Assembly: GCA_050181915.1 (NCBI GenBank)
Contig: JBFXCS010000002.1
Location: 740,329-804,328, forward strand
Source: JBFXCS01 sp050181915
Lineage (GTDB): Bacteria > Actinomycetota > Thermoleophilia > Miltoncostaeales > Miltoncostaeaceae
Direction: 5' to 3'
DNA length: 64,000 bases
The notes below the pieces were generated by a model, which did not search any database, was not told the DNA's origin, and worked only from the letters and a program-made list of their open reading frames with translations. Every line of letters begins with the position of its first letter. Position 1 is the stretch's first letter. Positions 26,255 through 33,766 of this stretch are shown here, in pieces. The position numbers and the translations under genes were made by a program.

Positions 26255-26609
26255 CGCCGCGATCGCCGGGACCGCCGCCCCCGACGCCCAGCGCGCGGGC
26301 GCGGCGCAGGCCGATGCCCACCCAGCGCGCGAGGTCGTCGTCGGCCTCCACGCCGGCCGCGTCGACGGTCAGCCATCCGTTCATCAGGCGGCCGCGCATC
26401 TCCATCGGCTCGGCGGCGGTCGACTCCACCAGGGCGACCGACCGGTCCGGGTCGACGCGCACCATCAGCCCGCCGCGGCCGCGGACCGCGACGGCCATGC
26501 TCCCCGCCACCAGGAAGGCGAGCCCGCCGAACATGCGCTGCTCGCGCAGGTCGTCCTCCCCCGCGAGGAGGGCGCGGACGCGCTCGGCGAGGTCCTCGTC
26601 GTAGGCCAC
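26244..26609 (-). CDS. TfoX N-terminal domain protein
   Basis: A 121-residue protein matching the TfoX/Sxy N-terminal domain: RMFGGLAFLVAGSMAVAV followed by LMVRVDPD and a C-terminal helix. In Gammaproteobacteria this domain belongs to a competence regulator, but stand-alone copies are common and of unknown role. GTG 26609 is chosen because a -10-like TACGGT lies 6 bases upstream. The last 11 bases overlap the convergent DUF11 gene. Confidence 0.82.
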   Translation of the reverse strand: MAYDEDLAERVRALLAGEDDLREQRMFGGLAFLVAGSMAVAVRGRGGLMVRVDPDRSVALVESTAAEPMEMRGRLMNGWLTVDAAGVEADDDLARWVGIGLRRARALGVGGGGPGDRGASR

Positions 26610-26615
26610 GGCCGC

Positions 26616-26621
26616 ACCGTA
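26616..26621 (-). promoter_or_regulatory. -10 box (TACGGT) of the TfoX-domain gene
   Basis: Ends 6 bases before GTG 26609; leaderless arrangement. Confidence 0.4.
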
Positions 26622-26666
26622 GACCGGCGCGACCGCGCGCACCACCCCGCGGCGGGCGGCCCGCCG

Positions 26667-28043
26667 TCACCTCCCCCCGCTCGCCCCCGCGTCGCCGGCG
26701 ATGATCGCGGCGATGCGCCCGCCGCGCTCGGTGCCGTACGAGAGGAAGAGGTCGCGGCAGGCGTCGCGGTAGACGCCCGAGGCCGCCTCGGCGGCCGCCT
26801 CGGGAAGGGCCTCCGCGAAGCGCTCGTAGGCCGCCGGGGACGGATCGCTGAGGTTGACCCGCAGGGTGGTGGTGGCGCCCACCTCGCCCAGGCCGTCGCC
26901 GGGGTACACGGCCACCCGGCGCCTGCACAGGGCCACCGTGAGCTCCTGGACGCTGGCCCCCAGGCCCGAGACATCGAGCACGCACGAGAAGCCGTACTCC
27001 GGGGAGATCACCGGCTCGGCGACGGCGCGCACCGCGGCGAGGTTGCGGCGGATGACCTCCTCGCCGCGCCGCAGCCACCGCTCGTCGGCCAGGGCGGCCG
27101 CGGCGCCCACCTGGGCCAGGCGGTTGGTGTTGAGCCGCACCGCCGCGATCTTCACCTGCAGGCAGGCGCGCACCAGGGCGGGCGGGCCGCCGAGGGCGCC
27201 GATGCGCGCGCCGGCCATGCCGTAGCCGTGGGCCAGTCCGCTCGACACCAGCACCGTGGCGTCCGGGTGATCGGCGGCGACCGCGGCGATGTGGTGGTGC
27301 CGCGCGGCGGGGTCGACGCGATGGGCCGAGTGGGTGGTGTCGGCCAGGATGACGATGCCGCGCTCGGCCGACAGGCGCAGCAGCGCCTCGAGCTCCTCGC
27401 GGCGCTGCACCGTCCCGAAGGGGTTGACCGGATCGCACACCACGACCATCCGGGTGCGGGGCGTCACGGCGCGGGCGACCTCGTCCGGGTCGAGGCGCCA
27501 GCCCGAGGCGGCCGACAGCCGCACCCACACCGGCTCGGCCCCGGCCAGCCGCAGCGCGGGGACGAAGTGGAAGTAGCCCGGATCGGTGACGACGACCTCG
27601 TCGCCCGGGTCGAGGCAGGTCAGGGCGGCGTAGCCCACGCCGGCCTGGGCGCCCTCGGTGCCGATCACGTCGAAGCGGTCGTCGCGGGCGCGGCCCAGCA
27701 GCGCGGTGGCCATCCGGTCGCGCAGGCCGGCGTCGAGGTCGGGAGAGTAGGGGCCCACGTGGGCCGCGTCGACCGCCTCCCGCATCGCGTCGAGCGCCCG
27801 CGGCGACGGCCCGATGTGGTTCGCCATCCAGCCCAGGTCGGCCCATTCGGAGCGGTCGAGGGCGATGGCGCCGTCGCGGTAGACGTCGGCCGGATCCCAG
27901 CCGAGGATGCGGTAGGCGTCCCGGTAGGTCATGTAGTTCCCGAAGCCCTGCGGGTCCTCCAGGATCGCCCGGGCGCGGGCCGACACGGGGCCGGCGTCCG
28001 CGCCGCGCGGCGGACGCCAGGTGAGGACGGAGCGGCTGCTCAT
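26667..28043 (-). CDS. Aminotransferase-fold protein with His in place of the PLP lysine
   Basis: A 458-residue fold-I (class I/II aminotransferase) protein. Family marks are NHIGPSP, GTEGAQAGVGYAA, DPGYFHF, DPVNPFG (Asn207), the cofactor Asp in ILADTTH (Asp235) and GYGMAGARIG (Arg279). The segment that normally reads SGFSKTYGM here reads SGLAHGYGM, so His272 takes the place of the Schiff-base Lys, and the Tyr after the cofactor Asp is also lost. It could not do normal transamination. The GCC CAC GGC codons are unambiguous. Its ATG overlaps the carbamate kinase stop, so it is co-translated with it. Confidence 0.8.
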   Translation of the reverse strand: MSSRSVLTWRPPRGADAGPVSARARAILEDPQGFGNYMTYRDAYRILGWDPADVYRDGAIALDRSEWADLGWMANHIGPSPRALDAMREAVDAAHVGPYSPDLDAGLRDRMATALLGRARDDRFDVIGTEGAQAGVGYAALTCLDPGDEVVVTDPGYFHFVPALRLAGAEPVWVRLSAASGWRLDPDEVARAVTPRTRMVVVCDPVNPFGTVQRREELEALLRLSAERGIVILADTTHSAHRVDPAARHHHIAAVAADHPDATVLVSSGLAHGYGMAGARIGALGGPPALVRACLQVKIAAVRLNTNRLAQVGAAAALADERWLRRGEEVIRRNLAAVRAVAEPVISPEYGFSCVLDVSGLGASVQELTVALCRRRVAVYPGDGLGEVGATTTLRVNLSDPSPAAYERFAEALPEAAAEAASGVYRDACRDLFLSYGTERGGRIAAIIAGDAGASGGR

Positions 28044-28981
28044 CGCCGCGCCACGATGCGGGTGCCGGCCCGGCCGGCGAGGGCCTCGGGGGCCCGCTCC
28101 AGCGACGTGATGATCGCCTCGCGGCCTCCGCCCTCGATGAACTGGATCGCCGCCGCCGCCTTCGGGCCCATGCTGCCCGGGGGGAACTGGCCGTCGGCGA
28201 GGTGCACCCGCATCTCGTCGACGTCGACCAGGTCGAGGTGGCGCTCCCGCGGGGTGCCGTAGTCGAGGGCCACCCGATCGACGCCGGTGAGCAGCAGCAG
28301 CGACGACGCGCCCACCAGCGTGCCCGCCAGCGCCGCCGCGAAGTCCTTGTCGATGACCGCATCGACGCCCACCAGCTCCTGCCCCGACCGGGTCACCGGC
28401 ACGCCTCCCCCGCCGCAGGCCACCACCACGTCGCCGGCGTCCAGCAGGCGGCGTATCTCCGACGACTCCACCACCTCGACCGGCCGCGGCGAGGGCACCA
28501 CGCGCCGCCAGCCGCGCCCCGAGTCCTCGGCCACGGTCCAGCCGCGGGCCTCGGCCAGGCGGCGCGCCCGGCCCTCGGAGAAGAAGGGGCCGATCGGCTT
28601 GGTGGGCTCGTCGAAAGCCGGGTCGTCGGGCTGCACCACCACCTGCGTCATCACCGCGGCCACCGCCCGCGGACGGCCCGCGTCGCCGAGGGCGTCGCCG
28701 ATCGCCTGCGAGAGCAGCAGGCCCAGCTGCCCCTGGGTCATGGCCCCCAGCGCGAACAGCGGCTGGGGCGGGACCTCGCGCGCCACGGCCTCCTGGGCCA
28801 TCGCCAGCGCCCCCACCTGCGGACCGTTCCCGTGCACCACCAGCAGGCGGTGCCCCCCCTCCACCAGCGCCGCCGCGGTCCGCGCCACGGCGCGCGCCCG
28901 CTCCTCCTGCTCGGCGAAGGAACCGAGCCCCGCGGGCGCGAGGGCGTTGCCCCCTACCGCAAGCACCACGGTTTCCGGCAT
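28040..28981 (-). CDS. arcC: Carbamate kinase
   Basis: A 313-residue kinase of normal length that makes ATP from carbamoyl phosphate and ADP, releasing carbamate (ammonia and CO2). Motifs are VLAVGGNAL, VVHGNGPQVG, DPAFDEPTKPIGPFF, VACGGGGVPV, VIDKDFAAALA and GSMGPKAAAAIQF. ATG 28981 is preceded by GGGAGGTG. In E. coli the equivalent kinase of the allantoin pathway is AllK; here it accompanies FdrA, DUF1116 and DUF2877 genes, so it probably consumes the carbamoyl phosphate they make. No arginine deiminase or ornithine carbamoyltransferase is near. Confidence 0.93.
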   Translation of the reverse strand: MPETVVLAVGGNALAPAGLGSFAEQEERARAVARTAAALVEGGHRLLVVHGNGPQVGALAMAQEAVAREVPPQPLFALGAMTQGQLGLLLSQAIGDALGDAGRPRAVAAVMTQVVVQPDDPAFDEPTKPIGPFFSEGRARRLAEARGWTVAEDSGRGWRRVVPSPRPVEVVESSEIRRLLDAGDVVVACGGGGVPVTRSGQELVGVDAVIDKDFAAALAGTLVGASSLLLLTGVDRVALDYGTPRERHLDLVDVDEMRVHLADGQFPPGSMGPKAAAAIQFIEGGGREAIITSLERAPEALAGRAGTRIVARR

Positions 28982-29145
28982 GGACGCACCTCCCGGCACG
29001 GGTCGCCGCATCTTTGTACATCTCGGACTTGCATCCGTCCGGGCGGACCGGAAATGATCCTACCTTCCTCAGACCCGACGGCGTCGCGGACGTGTGTGGC
29101 CCGCGGTTCCGCCGGCGATTCTCATCGACCGGAGGAGGAGCAGGC

Positions 29146-29631
29146 GTGGCGAAGATCGACGGTCCGAAACCGGAGCCCGGCCAGGAGCTTTACGACGTCT
29201 CGGAAAAGCTGTTCCCCGACCTGAAGGCCGAGGAGGGCGAAGAGGCGTTCATCTTCATGCACACCGTGCCCTATGAGGGCTCGGTGGGCCTGGTGAACCT
29301 GCTCACGGCGACCCGGCTCGGACGCAAGGGTTTCAAGGTCAGCCTCGTGCTCTACGGACCCGGGGTCCTGATGGCGTCCGCCACCCGCGGCTACCCCGCG
29401 GTGGGTCAGGAGGCCTTCCCCGGCCACATGGCCATCAACAACCAGCTGAAGACGCTTCTCGCCGAGGGGGCGACGATCTACGCCTGTCGCTTCGCCATGG
29501 GCGCGCTCTACGGCTTCCGCGAGGACGACCTCATCGAGGGCGTCACCCCGTTCAACCCGCTCGACGTGCTCGACTCCGCTCTGCACGCCTGGCGCGCCAA
29601 GGCCTTCCAGCTCAACACCTGGACGGTCTAG
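29146..29631 (+). CDS. MSMEG_0572/Sll0783 family nitrogen-starvation protein
   Basis: A 161-residue cytoplasmic protein of the DsrE-like MSMEG_0572/Sll0783 family, with FIFMHTVPYEGSVGLVNLL, LVLYGPGVLM, PGHMAINNQLKTLL and YACRFAMGALYG (one Cys). It is the first gene of the Nit1C set in many genomes and is induced by nitrogen starvation in cyanobacteria; biochemical role unknown. GTG 29146 has a strong GGAGGAGGAG upstream. It heads a forward run of five genes, divergent from the carbamate kinase operon. Confidence 0.87.
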   Translation: MAKIDGPKPEPGQELYDVSEKLFPDLKAEEGEEAFIFMHTVPYEGSVGLVNLLTATRLGRKGFKVSLVLYGPGVLMASATRGYPAVGQEAFPGHMAINNQLKTLLAEGATIYACRFAMGALYGFREDDLIEGVTPFNPLDVLDSALHAWRAKAFQLNTWTV

Positions 29632-29648
29632 GCGAAACGGCGACCACG

Positions 29649-30275
29649 GTGAGCGAGCGCTCCGAGATCGAGCGGCGGTGGCGGGAGGGCGAGGATCGCC
29701 TCTACCCGGTGGCCACCGTGCGGCCCGACCTCTACCAGGCCGTCATCGGCCTGGTGCGCTCGCTCGCCGATCACCTCGAGTCGGTGCCGGACACGGACGC
29801 GCTGGTCGCGACCTACCGCGCCACGACGATCGACGCCGAGGCGGCGGCGGCCGGCATCGAGCGCGGCTCCGTGCCCCCCGAGGTCGACCTCGGCATGGTG
29901 CGCGACGCGGCCTACAAGCTGCGCTCGCGCGAGCTGGCCGTGCGCGAGGCGTCCGAGGGCACCCGGCGGGCGATCGACCGGGCCCGCGCGGCCGGCGACC
30001 GCACCGCCGTCATCTGGAGCGAGGGCGACCGGGAGCAGTGGCCGCCCTACCGGCGGGTGGAGATGTCCATGCGCACCGGCTACGCCGTGTCGGTGTCGAC
30101 CCACCTCGACCCGGAGACCATGACCCCGCGCTTCGCGCTGGAGGCCTTCGAGCTGGACCCCGACACCGGGGAGGCCACCGGGAGCGAGCCGCTCGCCGCC
30201 CGGCGCGACTTCACCGACCCCGACCAGTGGCGCGCCGCCGCGAAGGACCTGCGGGACCGCCTCCTCACGACCTGA
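29649..30275 (+). CDS. Hypothetical protein, 208 aa, in the Nit1C-like operon
   Basis: No family recognised. A soluble, mainly helical N-terminal half (YQAVIGLVRSLADHLE, DLGMVRDAAYKLRSRELA) precedes a beta-type C-terminal half (AVIWSEGDREQWPPYRRVEM, GYAVSVSTHLD). It lies 17 bases after the MSMEG_0572-type gene and 14 before the amidohydrolase gene, in a tightly packed operon, so it is probably part of the pathway. It does not look like the short MSMEG_0570 protein usual in Nit1C clusters and may be a lineage-specific component. Confidence 0.7.
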   Translation: MSERSEIERRWREGEDRLYPVATVRPDLYQAVIGLVRSLADHLESVPDTDALVATYRATTIDAEAAAAGIERGSVPPEVDLGMVRDAAYKLRSRELAVREASEGTRRAIDRARAAGDRTAVIWSEGDREQWPPYRRVEMSMRTGYAVSVSTHLDPETMTPRFALEAFELDPDTGEATGSEPLAARRDFTDPDQWRAAAKDLRDRLLTT

Positions 30276-30289
30276 GCGAAGGGAGCACC

Positions 30290-31153
30290 GTGCCTCTGCC
30301 CGACGGAATGAAGCGCAATGTCATCGACGGACACAGCCACATCGGCGAGATCGAGGCCTGGCCCTTCTACGGGATCGACTACCCGGTCAAACCGATCGTC
30401 TACGACTTCCCGAAGACGAAGGACTTCATCAAGTTCATGGACGGCCACGGCATCGAGCGCAGCCTGGTGATGTCCAACTACGGGATCCCGAAGCCGGAGC
30501 AGCCCTTCTCCCTCAACCCGCTGGTGATGGAGGCCGCGTCGACCTCCGACCGGATCCGCGGCCTGCTGTGGGTGTCGTTCCTGCCGCGCGATCGCGAGCA
30601 CACCATCGAGAGCCTGAAGCACTGCGGCGAGTCGGGGATCATCGGCCTCAAGACCACCTTCCTGCTGGGCGGCAACCCCAACCCGGACGAGTGGGACGAC
30701 GAGACCCGCGAGATCGCCGACCTCTGCTTCGACGCGGCCGAGAAGCACGACTACGTCTTCCACTTCCACACCTCGGCCGGCGGGAACAGCGACATCAACA
30801 ACTTCATCCCGATGGTCGAGGCGTACGGCAAGCGGGTGAAGATCCACCTGGTCCACTTCGGCGGCGGCGTCAGCGGCCACATCAAGCTGGTGCCGAAGTT
30901 CCTCCAGTGGGTGAGGGACGGCTACAAGGTGTACACCGACACCTCGTGGGCGATCGGCTTCGGCGCCCGCTGGCTGCTGGTCGAGATCGAGAAGCAGGGC
31001 ATCGGCGGCGACCGGGTGATCTTCGGGTCGGACGAGCCCTGGTCGGACTTCATGGGCGAGTACTGGAAGATCGAGGGCGCCCCCGTGTCGGAGGAGCTGA
31101 AGCGCATGGTGCTGTTCGAGAACTTCCACAACCTGCACGACAAGCACTGGTGA
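30290..31153 (+). CDS. Amidohydrolase-family metal hydrolase or decarboxylase
   Basis: A 287-residue TIM-barrel protein of the amidohydrolase-2 type: metal motif HSHIG (His15/His17), FHFHTSAGG, HLVHFGGG and GSDEPWSDF carrying the catalytic Asp. Members hydrolyse C-N bonds or decarboxylate aromatic and related acids. It is not a nitrilase and may replace that enzyme in this variant of Nit1C. GTG 30290 has GGGAG upstream; the stop overlaps the radical SAM start (GTGA). Confidence 0.8.
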   Translation: MPLPDGMKRNVIDGHSHIGEIEAWPFYGIDYPVKPIVYDFPKTKDFIKFMDGHGIERSLVMSNYGIPKPEQPFSLNPLVMEAASTSDRIRGLLWVSFLPRDREHTIESLKHCGESGIIGLKTTFLLGGNPNPDEWDDETREIADLCFDAAEKHDYVFHFHTSAGGNSDINNFIPMVEAYGKRVKIHLVHFGGGVSGHIKLVPKFLQWVRDGYKVYTDTSWAIGFGARWLLVEIEKQGIGGDRVIFGSDEPWSDFMGEYWKIEGAPVSEELKRMVLFENFHNLHDKHW

Positions 31154-32307
31154 GCGCGGACCCCGCTCCGGATCTGCGGACGCTGGCCGTCGAGCTCCAG
31201 TCGCTCGGCGTCCGCACCACCGGCGGCGACTCCGGCCCCGGCGCCACCCGCGCCGGGGGCGCCGGGCCGTCGGACGCCGGCTTCATGTGGATGGACGGCG
31301 CCCCGCTCACGGTGCCCGTGCACGGCGACTACGTGGCGAGCTCGCCCTACGAGCTGGTGCTGAACGCCTCCGGACGCGCCGGCACGCTGATGCGCGACGG
31401 CGTCGAGGTGGGCCCGGTGCGCATGCACCCGCGGCCGAAGATCTACGACCTCGAGACGGCCGACGGGGTGCCGTACTGGAAGATCGCGCTGATGCACCTC
31501 GACAGCCTCGCCTCGACGGTGATGCAGCGCTGCGTCTACTGGAACACCGCCGAGCAGTGCCACTTCTGCGCGATCGGCACGACCCTGTCGAAGGGCCGCA
31601 CGATCGCCACCAAGACGCCGGAGCTGCTCGCCGAGGTGGCCGAGGCCGCGGCGCGCCTGGACGGGGCGAAGGACGTCACCCTCACGACCGGCTCGCCCAA
31701 CCGGCACGACCGCGGGGCGCCCTACATGGCGCGCTGCGCCGAGGCGATCCGCGAGTCGAGCGACCTGCCGGTGCAGGTGCAGATCGAGCCGCCGCTCGAC
31801 TTCTCCTGGTTCCGCACCCTGAAGGACAGCGGCGTGGAGGCGCTCGGGATGCACCTGGAGGTGTGGGACGAGCAGGTGCTGGCCCGCGTCGCGCCCGGCA
31901 AGCACGCCCAGGGTCGCGACCACTACGTGGCGGCCTGGGAGGCGGCGGTCGAGGTGTTCGGGCCGGGCCAGGTCTCCACCTACTTCATCCTCGGCCTGGG
32001 GGAGACGCCCGAGTCGGTGATGGAGGGCTGCCGCGTCGCCATCGACCGCGGCGTCTACCCGTTCGTGGTGCCGCTGCGGCCCGCCCCGGGCAGCATCGTC
32101 GCCGACGGCACGCCGCCGTCGGCCGAGTACGTGCGCGACGTGTACGAGCGCGTGGCGCCGCTGCTGGCGGAGGCGGGGATGATGAGCCAGAACGCCCGCG
32201 CCGGCTGCGTGCGCTGCCAGGCCTGCTCGGCGCTCAGCACCTTCGAGCGCGCCTTCGGCGGCGGCCGCGACGGCGTGCCCGCCGCGGGCCCGGCCAAGGC
32301 CGCCTAA
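31150..32307 (+). CDS. Radical SAM protein, MSMEG_0568 family (NitD-like)
   Basis: A 385-residue radical S-adenosylmethionine enzyme of the MSMEG_0568 family. The putative 4Fe-4S cysteines are Cys128, Cys137 and Cys140 (CX8CX2C: RCVYWNTAEQCHFCAIG), wider than the classical CX3CX2C; a second Cys cluster CVRCQACS lies near the C-terminus and could hold another cluster. FILGLGET fits the barrel of B12-independent radical SAM proteins. The reaction is unknown in any organism. It is coupled to the amidohydrolase gene by GTGA and followed after 3 bases by the acetyltransferase. Confidence 0.87.
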   Translation: MSADPAPDLRTLAVELQSLGVRTTGGDSGPGATRAGGAGPSDAGFMWMDGAPLTVPVHGDYVASSPYELVLNASGRAGTLMRDGVEVGPVRMHPRPKIYDLETADGVPYWKIALMHLDSLASTVMQRCVYWNTAEQCHFCAIGTTLSKGRTIATKTPELLAEVAEAAARLDGAKDVTLTTGSPNRHDRGAPYMARCAEAIRESSDLPVQVQIEPPLDFSWFRTLKDSGVEALGMHLEVWDEQVLARVAPGKHAQGRDHYVAAWEAAVEVFGPGQVSTYFILGLGETPESVMEGCRVAIDRGVYPFVVPLRPAPGSIVADGTPPSAEYVRDVYERVAPLLAEAGMMSQNARAGCVRCQACSALSTFERAFGGGRDGVPAAGPAKAA

Positions 32308-32310
32308 GCG

Positions 32311-32814
32311 GTGACCCGCCTCTCCGATCTCGACGTGCGCGTGGCGGTGACGGGGGAGGACCTCGCCGCGCACCACCGCATCCGCCACGACGTGTTCGTG
32401 CGCGAGCAGCGGATCTTCGACGAGCACGACCGCGACGAGTGGGACGACTCGGCCGTGAAGGTGGTGGCCACGGCCGGCGGGCTGGTGGTGGGGGCGGTGC
32501 GCCTCTACCCGCTCGACGAGGCCGGGCTGTGGAAGGGCGACCGGCTCGCCGTGCTGGCCGACGCGCGGCGCCTGCGGGTGGGCGCGCCGCTGGTGAGGTT
32601 CGCGGTGAGGACGGCCGGCGAGCGCGGCGGCGCCCGCATGATCGCCCTGATCCAGAAGCCGAACGTGCCCTTCTTCGCCCACCTCGGCTGGAGCCCGCTG
32701 GGCGCCGAGTCGGAGTACCACGGCACCACCCACCAGGAGATGACCATCCCGCTGTCGGGCGCGCCCCGGCCGGCGGCGCACTCGCTCGACTGGGCCCTCG
32801 GCGCGGGTGGCTGA
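32311..32814 (+). CDS. GNAT N-acetyltransferase, MSMEG_0567/Sll0786 family (NitE-like)
   Basis: A 167-residue GNAT-fold protein of the MSMEG_0567 group, with HHRIRHDVFVREQRIF, GAVRLYPLDEAGLWKGDRLAV and FFAHLGWSPLG. The family is a fixed member of Nit1C clusters, substrate unknown; in some genomes it is fused to the AIR-synthase-like protein, whose homologue is the next gene here but on the opposite strand. GTG 32311 follows the radical SAM stop by 3 bases. Confidence 0.87.
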   Translation: MTRLSDLDVRVAVTGEDLAAHHRIRHDVFVREQRIFDEHDRDEWDDSAVKVVATAGGLVVGAVRLYPLDEAGLWKGDRLAVLADARRLRVGAPLVRFAVRTAGERGGARMIALIQKPNVPFFAHLGWSPLGAESEYHGTTHQEMTIPLSGAPRPAAHSLDWALGAGG

Positions 32815-32824
32815 GCGGTCGGCC

Positions 32825-33766
32825 CTAGGGGCGCAACCCGGTGAGCGGCTCGGCGCCGAGGTCCCACACGGGCTCCTCGGCGCCGCCCGCCCGCAGGCGC
32901 ACCACGCCGCCGTCGTCGAGGGTGGCGACGCGGGCGGCGGCGAGCCCCGCCGCGGCGGCGCGGGCGGCGAGCGCGACGGGGTCGCCCACCAGGAGGAAGC
33001 CGTAGGACGGGAAGGCCGGCAGCCAGGACTCGATATCCGCGCCGTCCGGCACCGGCAGCGCGTCGAGGTCGAGGGCGCAGCCCAGGCCGCCGGCGCTCTC
33101 GCACAGCTGCAGCAGCGAGCCGGCGACGCCCGGCTGGGAGACGTCGCGGGCCGCCCAGGCCTCGCCCGCCTCGGCGGCCTCGGCGGGCAGCAGCAGGTCG
33201 GCGGCGGCCCGCCCCCGGCGCGGGCCGCGCAGGTGGGTGAAGAAGGCGCCGCCCGGGCCGTCCACCAGCTCGCCCTCCAGGCAGGCCACCAGGGTGACCG
33301 CGTCGCCGGGGCGGGCGTTCGCGGCGCGCAGCGGCGCCGCGGCGCGGCCGACGGCGAAGGTGGACAGCGCCGGCGCGGCGGCGTCCTCCACCGTGGTGTG
33401 GCCTCCCAGCACGGGCACGCCGTAGAGGGCCGACCCGGCGCGCAGGCCCTCCAGCACCTCGGCGGCCAGCGGGCGCTCGCCGGCCACCACGCAGTCGAGC
33501 AGGGCGATCGGCCGGGCCCCGGTCGCGGCCAGGTCGTTCAGCACCGTCACCACGCCGGCGATGCCCGCCACCCGCGGCGCGCCGGCCACGAAGGCCGGCT
33601 GGATCGCCTCGGCCGCCAGCACCAGGAAGCCGTCGCCGTCGGGCACCACGGCGGCGTCGTCGCCGTCGCCGCCCACGGTCGCCGCCACCGCGGCGAGGTC
33701 GGCCTTGCCGCGCAGCCCGGGATGGTCGCGCACCAGTTGCGCCAGCGCCGCTAAGGAGAACGCCAC
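32825..33766 (-). CDS. AIR-synthase-like protein, Sll0787 family (NitF-like)
   Basis: A 313-residue protein of the PurM/SelD/ThiL ATP-binding superfamily, Sll0787 group: GDDAAVVPDGDGFLVLAAE (metal-ATP motif), GVVTVLNDLAATGARP, VLGGHTTVED and DVSQPGVAGSLLQLCES. It would use ATP to activate an oxygen, sulfur or nitrogen centre of the pathway intermediate. The start GTG directly abuts the GTG of the divergent DUF1116 gene, the two forming CACGTG; only the DUF1116 side has a clear ribosome site. Reversed orientation relative to the rest of the set is unusual for Nit1C. Confidence 0.85.
   Translation of the reverse strand: MAFSLAALAQLVRDHPGLRGKADLAAVAATVGGDGDDAAVVPDGDGFLVLAAEAIQPAFVAGAPRVAGIAGVVTVLNDLAATGARPIALLDCVVAGERPLAAEVLEGLRAGSALYGVPVLGGHTTVEDAAAPALSTFAVGRAAAPLRAANARPGDAVTLVACLEGELVDGPGGAFFTHLRGPRRGRAAADLLLPAEAAEAGEAWAARDVSQPGVAGSLLQLCESAGGLGCALDLDALPVPDGADIESWLPAFPSYGFLLVGDPVALAARAAAAGLAAARVATLDDGGVVRLRAGGAEEPVWDLGAEPLTGLRP

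Noticed and set aside
26244..26609. Competence regulator
   Set aside because: Only the TfoX N-terminal domain is present; no competence genes are near, so no regulatory role is assigned.
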